DNA from: Proteiniborus sp. DW1
GTDB taxonomy: Bacteria > Bacillota > Clostridia > Tissierellales > Proteiniboraceae
Reading direction: 5' to 3'
DNA: 64,000 bases
NCBI RefSeq assembly: GCF_900095305.1
Contig: NZ_FMDO01000028.1
Span: forward strand, 62,001-126,000
The position numbers and the translations under genes were made by a program. Positions 43,847-53,339 of the stretch are shown piece after piece. Under the pieces are notes generated by a model. That model was given only the letters and a program-made list of their open reading frames with translations. It was not told the origin of the DNA and searched no databases. Within the stretch, counting starts at the first letter, position 1, and every line of letters starts with the position of its first letter.

Positions 43847-44706
43847 TAAAGAAGGTTTATGATATTATAGAAAAAAATTTCATGAAGGTTGATGTATTAA
43901 ATGGGATTAGAAGAATTCAAGGAATTTTTCATGAAAAAGATATTGAATGCTTTATTGCCTATGAGGATGAGAGATTGGTCGGCATAGTGACAAAAAAGGA
44001 ACTGGTTGGGGCACACTCAAATAGAATAGTTGCTGATGTTATGTCAGATAAATATATATGTGTTGATCACTGTATGTACATATGGGAAATTAAAGAGATA
44101 TTTGATTTGAATAAAGAGATTGATACTATTCTTGTTAAAAGCCAAGATAAGGTTATTGGGTATGTCACAAGAACAAATTTAAATATAGAATTAGGTAAGC
44201 ATATTGATTGCCTCACAGGACTGTATAAAAGGGAATACATATTTTATAATATTTTGAAGCTTGTAAAAAGCGGTAAGTACGCAACAATAATGTTTATAGA
44301 TTTGAATAATTTTGGTTGCATAGATAAAGAATATGGTCATATCGTTGGAGATGAAATACTAAAAAGTGTGGCTAATATCTTAGAAAATAATCTTGAGGCA
44401 AACTCTTACCTATGTAGGTATGCAGGAGATGAGTTCGCAATAGTGACTCCGTATTGTATAGAAGATAGCAAACGAATTGCTGAGAAGATAATAAAATCTA
44501 TAGAATCATACTCATATCTAAATAACATATCAGTCTCAGCATCATTGGGAATTACAGGATATAGGATGCAAAATAATAAAATTAGAGATGTTTCGGAGTT
44601 AGTAAATAAATTGGTGAATATTGCGAGTTTAGCATCCACAAAAGCAAAAAAAAATATTAACAATTCTATTATAGTTGAAAATATGAACATAGATGAAATT
44701 GCCTAA
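43843..44706 (+). CDS. Tandem-CBS diguanylate cyclase (GGDEF)
   Basis: This 287-residue cytoplasmic protein has a CBS pair (about 1-115; AYEDERLVGIVTKKEL, VADVMSDKYICVD, VIGYVTRTNL) and a GGDEF domain (about 120-285). The GGDEF domain has CLTGLYKREY, FIDLNNFGCID and the active-site loop RYAGDEF (AGDEF at 194-198), an accepted active variant. No RxxD inhibitory site is seen at the usual position. It should make c-di-GMP, with the CBS domains probably binding an adenine nucleotide. It opposes the HD-GYP enzyme at 3.3 kb. Confidence 0.85.
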   Translation: MIKKVYDIIEKNFMKVDVLNGIRRIQGIFHEKDIECFIAYEDERLVGIVTKKELVGAHSNRIVADVMSDKYICVDHCMYIWEIKEIFDLNKEIDTILVKSQDKVIGYVTRTNLNIELGKHIDCLTGLYKREYIFYNILKLVKSGKYATIMFIDLNNFGCIDKEYGHIVGDEILKSVANILENNLEANSYLCRYAGDEFAIVTPYCIEDSKRIAEKIIKSIESYSYLNNISVSASLGITGYRMQNNKIRDVSELVNKLVNIASLASTKAKKNINNSIIVENMNIDEIA

Positions 44707-44708
44707 AT

Positions 44709-44757
44709 AAAAAAGTTAAGTAGTAGACTAACACCTTAACCGTACTTAACTTTTTTA
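44709..44757 (+). terminator. Terminator after the GGDEF gene
   Basis: aaaaagttaagta pairs with tacttaacttttt around a 17-base loop, ending in T residues. Confidence 0.85.
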
Positions 44758-44873
44758 TTCATTAGAACATTTTACCACGTTCTTCAAGTTTTAAGTAGAT
44801 TTCTGTATTAGAAACTGATTTATGCCAGACCACTATTGCAATTCCTTTATGTCCATACCTACATACTAACATC

Positions 44874-45884
44874 ATGTTATGCTATGCCTGGGACAGACTA
44901 AAGGAAAAAGACATTATTTCAGTAGACAATATTGAGGGAAATGACTTACTCCATCTCTTTTCAAGAGTTATGATAAGTGGACTGAATTATCTTGTAAAAA
45001 GAGGACTTGACAGAAGATACCTATGTGTTAATGATGATATCAGTTTTATAAGAGGAAAAATAGATTTCAATAATTCTATAAAGACATTGCAATGGTTTAA
45101 GGGGAGAATGTCCTGTGAATATGATGATTTAAGTCATAATGTTTTGCAAAATCAAATAATAAAGACTACTATAGAGCAATTAGTTAAGTATAAAGGATTA
45201 AATGATGAACTAAAAGATGGTTTATTAAACGTATATAAATACTTTAGAGACATTGACACTATAAAACTTAATAAGAGGGTTTTTAAAGAGGTTCAAATAA
45301 ATAGGAACAATCAATATTACGATTTTTTGATAAAAATATGCGAAACTATTTATGATAATTTATTAATAGATGAAAATACAGGTCAATCAAAATTCAAAGA
45401 ATTTGAAAGAGACCCTAAGCAGATGCCTTACTTATTTGAAAACTTTGTTCGTAATTTTTATAAAAGAGAGCTAAAGGGCTGTAAGGTCTATAGAGAAAAT
45501 ATAAACTGGGATACTGATGATGACAATATTTTTAGCGAATATTTGCCCCAGATGCAGACGGATATTTCTATAGAAACAGATAAGAAAAAAATAATTATCG
45601 ATACAAAATTTTATAAGGATGCATTTACTTATTATATGAATTCCAAAAAGTTAATTTCAAGTAATTTATATCAACTTTTTGCTTATCTAAAAAATGTTGA
45701 GGCAAAAGGTGGATTAAATACTAAGGCTGAAGGAATACTAGTTTATCCTATGGTCAATCAGCAGATAGACTATGACTATTTAATTCAAGGGCATAAGGTT
45801 ATGATTAGAACAGTAGATTTAAACCAAGAATGGAGACTAATACATAAAAGACTTATAGATATAGTTGTTGATGAAAGAAGCTAA
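44874..45884 (+). CDS. McrC-family (McrBC 5-methylcytosine restriction) protein, orphan and slightly 5'-truncated
   Basis: This 336-residue protein matches McrC: MLCYAWDRLKEKD, GRKIDFNNSI-type segment (RGKIDFNNSI), LSHNVLQNQIIKTTI, MPYLFENFVRNFY, and the nuclease core LPQMQTDISIETDKKKIIIDTKFY (D...DTK). Usual McrC proteins start about ten residues earlier with MIPIxNIYYML; here the upstream DNA gives no good start or ribosome binding site, suggesting loss of the first residues. The GTPase partner mcrB is absent, so methyl-dependent restriction by the classical complex is unlikely. Confidence 0.75.
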   Translation: MLCYAWDRLKEKDIISVDNIEGNDLLHLFSRVMISGLNYLVKRGLDRRYLCVNDDISFIRGKIDFNNSIKTLQWFKGRMSCEYDDLSHNVLQNQIIKTTIEQLVKYKGLNDELKDGLLNVYKYFRDIDTIKLNKRVFKEVQINRNNQYYDFLIKICETIYDNLLIDENTGQSKFKEFERDPKQMPYLFENFVRNFYKRELKGCKVYRENINWDTDDDNIFSEYLPQMQTDISIETDKKKIIIDTKFYKDAFTYYMNSKKLISSNLYQLFAYLKNVEAKGGLNTKAEGILVYPMVNQQIDYDYLIQGHKVMIRTVDLNQEWRLIHKRLIDIVVDERS

Positions 45885-45990
45885 ATGTAGAAAATAATAG
45901 AAAGGATCTAGATTAGGGTAATTTGTATTATAACAATTAGGAACTAACTAAATAAGAATAGACAATTTTTAGACAGAAGGAGCAAAGAAC

Positions 45991-46692
45991 ATGATTAAAA
46001 GGTCAATAAAAACATTTGTGTTGATATTTGTGTTAAGTGTAAGTTCACTTACTACAGGATGTAATAATGAAAATAAAGGTAAGGTAGCAGGGCTAACGAA
46101 GCAAATAGAAGAATTGAAAAGAGAAAATAGCAGGATAAAAGAAGAGCTAGAGAATTTGAAAAATGAGAGAGAAGCGACTTTAGGCATAGAAGTAGAGAAG
46201 GTCATAGGTAAAGATGGGGAAAGTACAGATGAGGTTGGGACAAACATGAGCATTAAAGAAGTAAGGCTAGATGAAACTATATTGATTGAAGATTTTGCTG
46301 AACTAACTATTAAAAAAGTTGAATTTACTAAAAGAGTAAATCCCCCAAATCCTGATTCATATTATTCATATTATCAAGTAAAAGAAGAGGGGCTAACATT
46401 TTTGCATGTAATTACTGAGGTTAAGAACTTACAGGCACAGTCCGTTGGAGCAGATAAGTTTTTGGATATTGAAGCTAAATATAATAGCAAGTATATTTAT
46501 AATGGATTTTCTACTATTGAAGAATCAGGTGGAGGAGACTTTAATTATACTAGTATTACAGGAATTGATCCATTAAAGAAAGGAAAGATACATTTCCTCA
46601 TAGAAGTCCCTATAGAAGTAGAAACCGAGGCTAACCCATTAGAATTAAAAGTAAATATTAATGGAAAAAGTTATTCATACAAAGTTAGGTAA
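45991..46692 (+). CDS. Lipoprotein with coiled coil and DUF4352-like domain
   Basis: The signal peptide ends in a lipobox LTTGCNN (Cys about 24). A coiled coil (LTKQIEELKRENSRIKEELENLKNE, about 36-60) follows, then a beta-rich domain. That domain has FAELTIKKVEFTKRVNPP, LTFLHVITEVKNLQAQSV and KGKIHFLIEVP, which resemble DUF4352/telomeric-repeat-like immunoglobulin folds. It should be anchored on the outer face of the membrane. The function is unknown. It has a ggagc-type site (agaaggagcaaagaac) before the ATG. Confidence 0.65.
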   Translation: MIKRSIKTFVLIFVLSVSSLTTGCNNENKGKVAGLTKQIEELKRENSRIKEELENLKNEREATLGIEVEKVIGKDGESTDEVGTNMSIKEVRLDETILIEDFAELTIKKVEFTKRVNPPNPDSYYSYYQVKEEGLTFLHVITEVKNLQAQSVGADKFLDIEAKYNSKYIYNGFSTIEESGGGDFNYTSITGIDPLKKGKIHFLIEVPIEVETEANPLELKVNINGKSYSYKVR

Positions 46693-46739
46693 AAGTGTTG
46701 ATTTTTTAAGTTGCTAAATAATATTAGAAGTTTAATAAG

Positions 46740-46895
46740 ATGAAGATATGGTTATTTCCAAAATTCTCAGAGGGACAGAAAAATGACTATTATATAAATC
46801 TCTTTAAGTCATGGGCAGGTCGTCAAATGAGCAGAGGCAAAGCAAAAAAATATGCTGAAGACTATGATTATGAAAAGTATAAGCAATATAGTTAG
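46740..46895 (+). CDS. 51-residue basic, aromatic-rich open frame
   Basis: The frame reads MKIWLFPKFSEGQKNDYYIN, LFKSWAGRQMSRGKAKKYAE and DYDYEKYKQYS. The coding-like composition suggests a real peptide or the C-terminal remnant of a larger gene. No strong ribosome binding site precedes it. I do not recognise it. Confidence 0.35.
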   Translation: MKIWLFPKFSEGQKNDYYINLFKSWAGRQMSRGKAKKYAEDYDYEKYKQYS

Positions 46896-46919
46896 AAAAA
46901 TAAGTTTGTATAATTAAAG

Positions 46920-46947
46920 CTAAACCCACCTAATTAGGTGGGCTTAG
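46920..46947. terminator. Bidirectional terminator between convergent genes
   Basis: ctaaacccacct and aggtgggcttag form a stem with single-base bulges around aatt. It lies between the small frame on the plus strand and the permease on the minus strand. Confidence 0.65.
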
Positions 46948-46974
46948 TAACTTTACTTAGTTATAGGGAATTAC

Positions 46975-49620
46975 CTATATTCCTTCATCTTTTAGCACAT
47001 TAACTATTTCATCTTTATCAACTTTCTTGATTCCAAAATAGTATGCTAGATAGATACTCATAAAAATTATTGCAATATAGATAGCTATGACTCTAAAATC
47101 TAAAAACATAAGTATATCTTTAACACTGAATACAGTACTTAATTTTGCAAAACCAATTATAATAATTAGAGATAGAGGTATTGAGAATAGGAATGGATAA
47201 ATACAATAATAGATTCCTTCCAAGTTCAACATTTTCTTTAAGGTATTTTTGTTAATTCCAATAGATTTTAACATAGCAAATTCTCGTCTTCTATTTCTCA
47301 AATTATTATTTATGCTGGAATATGCATTAGATACGCCTATAATACCTAAGAAAAAGACAATAGAAAAAGTAATTAAGTACAAGGTTCTATTTTGTATTTC
47401 CTCTTGTGCTATATCATCTAATATGTTCCATATATAATAATCCTCTTCTGGTAAATAATATTTGCTAATATCGTTAACTTTTTTCTTTACTTCTTCAATG
47501 TTTTCCTCATCCACTAATAATCTTATACGTTCTGAATGAGCATAGTCTCCTGGCAAGTCAAAATCCTCCATCAAAGAGTTTAACATTTCTTTAGGTACAA
47601 ACAGATAAATATTATAGTTCATCAAATAAAGATCTTTTATTGGTTTTTTACTGGATTTCAGTCCTATATCAATATTGAAGCTGTACCCTTCTCCATTAGC
47701 CAGTTCATTTAAAGATAGACTATTCACTTTATTGTTTAAAAATGGAATAAAATTAGCTCTAGCTAGAGGTTGGTTAGGATTTTCTTTAACTAAATTTAAA
47801 AGTACAGCTTTAGGCTTATCTTTTCTATAATAATCAGATGGTTCATCGCCTTGAGATTTAACAAAATTATCAAAGCTATTACTATCAAGACCTATTAACA
47901 CAGTGTTGATCTCATATCCATCATCTAGTTTTTTATAATACTCGTTTGTACTGTCATTAAATCCACCAACATTATTAAACTCATCTGATACGTATTCTGG
48001 CTTGACTTTAGAATATATATATGTAGACTTGTAAACTATACTTTCCTTAACTTCAGGTATTGCTGTGATTTCTTTAATCATGTTTTCATTAGCTAATTCA
48101 GCAGTATACAAACCGACATTCATTGTATAATAATCCTCAATAGTATTCAAAGCACGACTTGCCTTGTTGACACTTACACCTGTCATGAAAGTAACCATTA
48201 TGATAAAACTGATACATATAGATACTATTGTAGTTCTAAAGCTTTTTTTGTTTCCATTCAATGAGTCTCTAGCTAAACTAGATACTATATTTTTAGGGTT
48301 ATAATTTTCTTTTTTCTTATTAAAGTGTTTATAATCTAGCCCGCCTTGCCTAATTGCTTCAATAGGCATTATTTTGCTGAGTCTTCTTGCAGGCTTGTAG
48401 ATTGAAAACAATATAGCTATAAAAGCTAAGACTATAATTATTCCAATGATTATTGGTGAAGTCTTAAAGACCATTTTAAAAATATCCCCATCTATGTCTA
48501 CATTGGAACTCTTTACTACGCTAGTTATTTTATCAGTCAAAAGGTAGCAGAATAAATGTCCCAGGATGACACCGGATATTATGGGTGCTATGGAGAGAAA
48601 AACAGCTTCTAGTCTAACAGTTTTTCTAACCTGCTTTGGTGTAGCCCCTACACTCTTTAGTATACCCAACTGTTTTAATCTATTGTTAGACCAGACAGTA
48701 AACACATTGTAGATTATAATTACAAATAGAAGCATAGCGAGCAATATAAATAAGATAAACCCAATGATATCTAAAGGTATTTTTTCTACTAATTCAGCAG
48801 AAGGTGGTAAAATACCATGCAATTTTAAATAAGCAGTGTTATATGTTGTTTTATATAAGTATTCGCTATGCACATCTTCTCCTGAATCAAAACCTAGAGT
48901 TTCGCCTATTGTAGGTAAATCCTTATATATTGTTCTAGGGTTTTTCATACGCAAAAATGGAGTCAGTCTAATACTGTCATCTATCAAGTCAATATCTAGA
49001 AAACCGAAGAAAGTATAAGATGGCTCGTAAGACTTGATTTTGCCAGATACTATTCCTACAATAGTATACTCTTTTTCTTTCTCTCTAGTAAAAGATTCTC
49101 CATCTTGCAATAAATCAAAAGGACCTAATTGTCTACCATTTTTATGTCTGTGCCCAAGTTCTACTTTTATTTTATCTCCTATCTTATATTCAGGATTTTC
49201 TCTCATAAAGTTTGCCATTACCACTATTTCATCTGTTTTTTCAGGGAGTCTTCCATCCATTAAGGTGTTTTTTGTTGGCATATTAGCTAAGTAGTTATTA
49301 TCCATGTATGAAATACTTATATATGGCCTTTCTAGATTGATTTTTCCGCTAATAAACTCTGTCATGAAATAGATCTGATCTACTTTTTGATTTTCTCTTA
49401 AATATGGAATTTGAGATTTATTTATATAGGCTTTAAAGTAGCCATGATAGTTTCCGTTTCTTAGTACTGCGCTTTTAAGCTGATGATCCCAAAGCATATA
49501 TGACATTAGTACTACAGTACTTAATAATATAGTTCCTACAGTTATTGCAATCAGTATAGATAGGGTATTTTTCTTATTTCTTTTTAAGTGATTTAAGGTA
49601 TACTCTGTGAGAATGTTCAT
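46975..49620 (-). CDS. FtsX-type ABC transporter permease
   Basis: This 881-residue permease of the MacB/BceB-like superfamily has an N-terminal membrane segment (about 20-42), a large extracellular domain (about 45-270), an FtsX core (helices about 280-410), a second extracellular domain (about 490-750), and a final three-helix FtsX core. FtsX signatures are LKQLGILKSVGATPKQVRK and RRREFAMLKSIGINKNTLKK. The start overlaps the ATPase stop (ATGA). Such transporters export or sense antimicrobial peptides or lipids, or carry out mechanotransmission on cell-wall enzymes. The nearby amidase fits a cell-envelope role. Confidence 0.85.
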   Translation of the reverse strand: MNILTEYTLNHLKRNKKNTLSILIAITVGTILLSTVVLMSYMLWDHQLKSAVLRNGNYHGYFKAYINKSQIPYLRENQKVDQIYFMTEFISGKINLERPYISISYMDNNYLANMPTKNTLMDGRLPEKTDEIVVMANFMRENPEYKIGDKIKVELGHRHKNGRQLGPFDLLQDGESFTREKEKEYTIVGIVSGKIKSYEPSYTFFGFLDIDLIDDSIRLTPFLRMKNPRTIYKDLPTIGETLGFDSGEDVHSEYLYKTTYNTAYLKLHGILPPSAELVEKIPLDIIGFILFILLAMLLFVIIIYNVFTVWSNNRLKQLGILKSVGATPKQVRKTVRLEAVFLSIAPIISGVILGHLFCYLLTDKITSVVKSSNVDIDGDIFKMVFKTSPIIIGIIIVLAFIAILFSIYKPARRLSKIMPIEAIRQGGLDYKHFNKKKENYNPKNIVSSLARDSLNGNKKSFRTTIVSICISFIIMVTFMTGVSVNKASRALNTIEDYYTMNVGLYTAELANENMIKEITAIPEVKESIVYKSTYIYSKVKPEYVSDEFNNVGGFNDSTNEYYKKLDDGYEINTVLIGLDSNSFDNFVKSQGDEPSDYYRKDKPKAVLLNLVKENPNQPLARANFIPFLNNKVNSLSLNELANGEGYSFNIDIGLKSSKKPIKDLYLMNYNIYLFVPKEMLNSLMEDFDLPGDYAHSERIRLLVDEENIEEVKKKVNDISKYYLPEEDYYIWNILDDIAQEEIQNRTLYLITFSIVFFLGIIGVSNAYSSINNNLRNRRREFAMLKSIGINKNTLKKMLNLEGIYYCIYPFLFSIPLSLIIIIGFAKLSTVFSVKDILMFLDFRVIAIYIAIIFMSIYLAYYFGIKKVDKDEIVNVLKDEGI

Positions 49621-50300
49621 TGGTGAATCACCTCATCAGAGACTATTCTGCCATCTTCCATAGTTATTATTCTATCTGTTTCTAGAGCCATTTTTTCATC
49701 ATGGGTTATTAGCAGTATAGTTTGCTTATATTTTTGGTTTGATACTTTTAATAGTTCTACAATATCCATGGAGTTTTTTCTGTCTAAGTTTCCAGTAGGC
49801 TCGTCAGCTAGTATAATTGCTGGACGGTAGATTAAGGCCCTACCAATAGCTACCCTTTGTTGTTGTCCTCCAGAAAGCTGTCCTGGGTAATGCATTAGTC
49901 TATTACCTAAACCTAACATATTAACTATTTCATTAAAGTGGTCCATATCAGGAGTTCTTCCATCTAACAATAAGGGAAGTAAAATATTTTTCTTTACATC
50001 AATTGTTGGAATCAGGTTGTAGAACTGATATATCAGACCTACTTTTCTTCTTCTAAATAGAGCTAATTCATTTTCTTTTAAGGTTGATATCTCTCTATCT
50101 TCTATAAAGACCTTTCCTGATGTTGGTCTATCAACTCCACCTAGAATATGTAACAAAGTTGATTTACCAGAGCCGCTGGCTCCGACTATAGAGACGAATT
50201 GGCCTTTATCAACAGAAAATGTCACATCATTAAGAGCTATAACCTTAGATTCACCTTCTCCATAAGATTTTATAAGACTTTCAGTTCTTAATATCTCCAT
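49617..50300 (-). CDS. MacB/LolD-type ABC transporter ATPase
   Basis: This ATPase (about 227 residues) has Walker A VGASGSGKSTLLHILGG, the type-specific Q-loop LIYQFYNLIPT, signature LSGGQQQRVAIGRAL, Walker B IILADEPTGNLD and His switch LLITHDE. ATG 50300 is preferred because aaggagg lies seven bases upstream. It is coupled to the FtsX-type permease and is controlled, by context, by the two-component pair upstream. Confidence 0.92.
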   Translation of the reverse strand: MEILRTESLIKSYGEGESKVIALNDVTFSVDKGQFVSIVGASGSGKSTLLHILGGVDRPTSGKVFIEDREISTLKENELALFRRRKVGLIYQFYNLIPTIDVKKNILLPLLLDGRTPDMDHFNEIVNMLGLGNRLMHYPGQLSGGQQQRVAIGRALIYRPAIILADEPTGNLDRKNSMDIVELLKVSNQKYKQTILLITHDEKMALETDRIITMEDGRIVSDEVIHQ

Positions 50301-50361
50301 TTTCATTCCTCCTTATGGTTATAAGTTTATAGCATAAATGTGACATTTAAGTGACATTTTA

Positions 50362-51036
50362 TTAATTTTCACTATCCAAATAAATATCTATAGCCTTTGC
50401 TATAGCATTTACAATTATATCTTGATATTTTTCATCTACTAGTAATTCTGCTTCTTTCCTATTGGTTATAAACCCACATTCCACTAATATAGCAGGCACT
50501 CTAGCTTGATTTAAAACTACTAAGTCCTTCCTCTCTACTATTCCCTTATTAGTGGCACCAGTACTTGTCAGCAGGTGGTCTAGTACTAATTGAGCAAGTG
50601 CTTTGTTATCCCAATCATTAGTTTCATTTGCTTTATTAGGGCAATATAGAACCTGTATACCATTCGTAACATTATCATTGTCGAGAGCATTACAGTGAAT
50701 ACTAATAAATACCCTAGCTTTTTTTCTGTTGGCTATGTTAGCACGTGAGCTATTTTGAACATATTCATCGCTATCCCTAGTAAGAATGACTTTATAATTC
50801 ATTGATTTTAGTTTCTGATATAGCTTTTTTGCTATCTCTAGATTTATATCTTTTTCGTAGATGTTGGTAATACTGGTTGCTCCAGGATCCCTTCCTCCAT
50901 GTCCTGCATCTACTACAATGATATTATTAGGTTTTAAAATATTCCCTATTAGTGATATGAGAACATAAAAAGCAAATAAAGCACTTAAAATTATAATTAT
51001 TGATAGAACTCTAGACCTCAATTTTTTTAATTTCAT
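50362..51036 (-). CDS. Membrane-anchored N-acetylmuramoyl-L-alanine amidase (CwlD-type)
   Basis: This 224-residue amidase_3 protein has one N-terminal membrane segment (about 10-32) and the zinc-site motifs: IVVDAGHGGRDPGAT (His), KDINLEIA (Glu), FISIHCNA (His) and ILVECGFITN (catalytic Glu). It cleaves the stem peptide from peptidoglycan; CwlD of Bacillus helps make muramic lactam in spores. Here it lies inside a two-component/ABC cluster, which suggests a role in the envelope-stress response rather than only sporulation. aaagggg precedes the ATG. Confidence 0.88.
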   Translation of the reverse strand: MKLKKLRSRVLSIIIILSALFAFYVLISLIGNILKPNNIIVVDAGHGGRDPGATSITNIYEKDINLEIAKKLYQKLKSMNYKVILTRDSDEYVQNSSRANIANRKKARVFISIHCNALDNDNVTNGIQVLYCPNKANETNDWDNKALAQLVLDHLLTSTGATNKGIVERKDLVVLNQARVPAILVECGFITNRKEAELLVDEKYQDIIVNAIAKAIDIYLDSEN

Positions 51037-51164
51037 TTTGCTATCCCCTTTAGTTAGTTAATGAGTTTACTTTTATGAAGCTTTACATTTTACTAGAAGT
51101 TTGATTGTAGCTAATACTAACTTTTAGTTATATAATACAGATGAAAGACTATATTCAAGTGACA

Positions 51165-52358
51165 TTAAAGTATTTTGTAAAATTTAACTCTGAATCTTGC
51201 TCCGCCTTCTTTTATGTTTTCGGCAATGATTTCACCATTATGCTGTTCAATAATAGTCCTTGCCATAGAGAGACCTATTCCTATACTATCTTTGCTGGCA
51301 TTTTTTCCTTTAAAGAATCTTTTGAATATGTAAGGCAGTTCATTAGCCAAAAATCCACTTCCGTTATCTTCAATTCTTACCTCTGTAAAAATTGGATTCG
51401 ATTGAATAAATATATTTATTTGTCCATTCACTTTTAAATGTTCAACAGAGTTTTTTATGATATTTAGAAATGCCTCACTTAGCCAATAGGCATCTCCTTT
51501 AATTTGTACACCTTTACCTTCTATATTTAAGGCAATATTCTTTTTACCTATTAAGGATATAATAGGTTCAACAGCTAAGTATATAGTATTTTTAATGTCT
51601 ATGTTTTCTTTTTTAAGTTCTATTGCACCTGCATCTAGCTTTGACATAGTGAGCAAGGAATTAGTCAAGGCTTCAAGCCTTAATATTTGCTTCTTTAACC
51701 TTTGTATATATTCCATACTTTCTTCTTTAGAATCGCTATTCTCCATTAATTCAGACATTATATTAATAGAAGTAATTGGAGTTTTCAGCTGATGGGATAT
51801 ATCTGCTATATTATCTTTTAATGCTATCTTATCTTGTACAGCTTTTTCCTTTAGTTCTCTTAGGGCTATAATAGTTTTATATAATTCATCTGATAGAATG
51901 GAAAAGTCATCGTCTATTTGGAAGTTAAGAGAGTAATCCCCTTTGTTAATTCTTTCTAGATAATCTTTTAATTTTTCTATGTTTTTTATTTTATTTTTAC
52001 GAGATGTATACATACTGATATAAAGCAATAAAGTAATAATAATCGAAAATAACAACCCTATATATACGACCTTATACTTACTTTTTACAAAAATAAAACT
52101 ACTGTCGTTATATCCATATTTCTTTAGACTTTCTTTTCCGACGGAAGTATATTGACTATTTTCAGACTTAAGTTGAGCCATAGTCTTTATTTCTATATCT
52201 TTTGAATTTTCAGTTATGACCCCGATTACAGTAGCTAATTTTTCAAACAAGATTTTTTCGTAAATATTATATATTCCAATAGAAATGAAAAAGGACAATA
52301 GAAAAACAAACCCTAAAAGTATTATTTTGTACAATATATTTTTTGTAAAACTACTCAT
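51165..52358 (-). CDS. Membrane sensor histidine kinase
   Basis: This kinase of about 397 residues has two membrane segments (about 10-33 and 115-135) enclosing a short extracellular domain. A HAMP-like linker and a HisKA domain with DISHQLKTPITSIN (phospho-accepting His) follow, then HATPase_c with IIKNSVEHL, EDNGSGF and IGIGLSMARTIIEQHNG. The start ATG 52358 overlaps the response-regulator stop. The pair probably controls the downstream ABC genes. The ligand is unknown. Confidence 0.9.
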   Translation of the reverse strand: MSSFTKNILYKIILLGFVFLLSFFISIGIYNIYEKILFEKLATVIGVITENSKDIEIKTMAQLKSENSQYTSVGKESLKKYGYNDSSFIFVKSKYKVVYIGLLFSIIITLLLYISMYTSRKNKIKNIEKLKDYLERINKGDYSLNFQIDDDFSILSDELYKTIIALRELKEKAVQDKIALKDNIADISHQLKTPITSINIMSELMENSDSKEESMEYIQRLKKQILRLEALTNSLLTMSKLDAGAIELKKENIDIKNTIYLAVEPIISLIGKKNIALNIEGKGVQIKGDAYWLSEAFLNIIKNSVEHLKVNGQINIFIQSNPIFTEVRIEDNGSGFLANELPYIFKRFFKGKNASKDSIGIGLSMARTIIEQHNGEIIAENIKEGGARFRVKFYKIL

Positions 52359-53037
52359 GTTCGTTCTCCATTCTATATCCAATTCCTCTGATAGTTTTTA
52401 TCATTGTGGGCTTATTAGGAGAGTCTTCAATTTTTTCTCTCAGCCTTTTTATAGTAACAGTGAGGGTGTTGTCGTTTACAAAATCTCCTTCAATATCCCA
52501 TAACTTGTCCAATAAAGTTTTTCTTGTTAATGTTTGATTCTGATTTTCCATGAATATTTCAAGTAGCTTATATTCTCTACCTGTTATATCAATCTCATCT
52601 TTGTCTTTAAAAACCTTAGTTTGAGATTTTACTAGTTTTAGGTTCTGACAAAATAGTATATCATCAAAGGCTGTGTCTCTTTTTACTCTTCTTAGTACTG
52701 TATTAATTCTTGATTCCAGTACAGAAAGTTTAAAGGGTTTAGTGATATAATCATCTGCTCCTAAATCTAATCCCTTAACTATTTCTTTTTCTTCATCTCT
52801 TACAGTCAAAAAGATTATGGGAGTTTTAGCTTTAAGTTTCACAAAAGATAGAAAATCATATCCAGTTCCATCTGGTAAATTTACATCTAATATAATCAAA
52901 TCATAGACTAAACTAAACATATTCTTTCCTTTAACCAAGCTATCAACTATGTCTACTTTAAAATCCTTTTTTTCCAAATATGTTTTTATGCCAAAAGAAA
53001 TATTATCATCATCCTCAACTAAAAGAATTCTTTTCAT
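52351..53037 (-). CDS. OmpR/PhoB-family response regulator
   Basis: This regulator (about 228 residues) has a receiver domain with VEDDDN, phospho-acceptor DVNLPDG and TKPFK. It also has a winged-helix DNA-binding domain (about 130-226) with FKDKDEIDITGREYKLLEIF and the recognition region TVTIKRLREKIE. ATG 53037 is preferred because tatggaggt lies seven bases upstream. It heads the minus-strand cluster regulator-kinase-amidase-ATPase-permease. Confidence 0.93.
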   Translation of the reverse strand: MKRILLVEDDDNISFGIKTYLEKKDFKVDIVDSLVKGKNMFSLVYDLIILDVNLPDGTGYDFLSFVKLKAKTPIIFLTVRDEEKEIVKGLDLGADDYITKPFKLSVLESRINTVLRRVKRDTAFDDILFCQNLKLVKSQTKVFKDKDEIDITGREYKLLEIFMENQNQTLTRKTLLDKLWDIEGDFVNDNTLTVTIKRLREKIEDSPNKPTMIKTIRGIGYRMENEHE

Positions 53038-53339
53038 GGGCATACCTCCATAATAGTTCTTTTAATATATATTGTATAATAAAAGTAGATATAAAGTAAT
53101 AATATGTTTTTTCTTGGATTAAAGAATAAAAATAAGCTGGGAAGAACCCTTATTAATATATATTGCTAGTTTAAACCTTTGAAATGGGGGAATGTATTCG
53201 TATATAATTAATACATAGTTATATTAATCAATAGATATTACTGCATAATAAATGTGTTCTATTAAGGATTATGGATAAATAAACACTAGATAATGTCTAT
53301 AATTATCGTATGAAAATAAATATTAAGGAAGGTGAAGCA

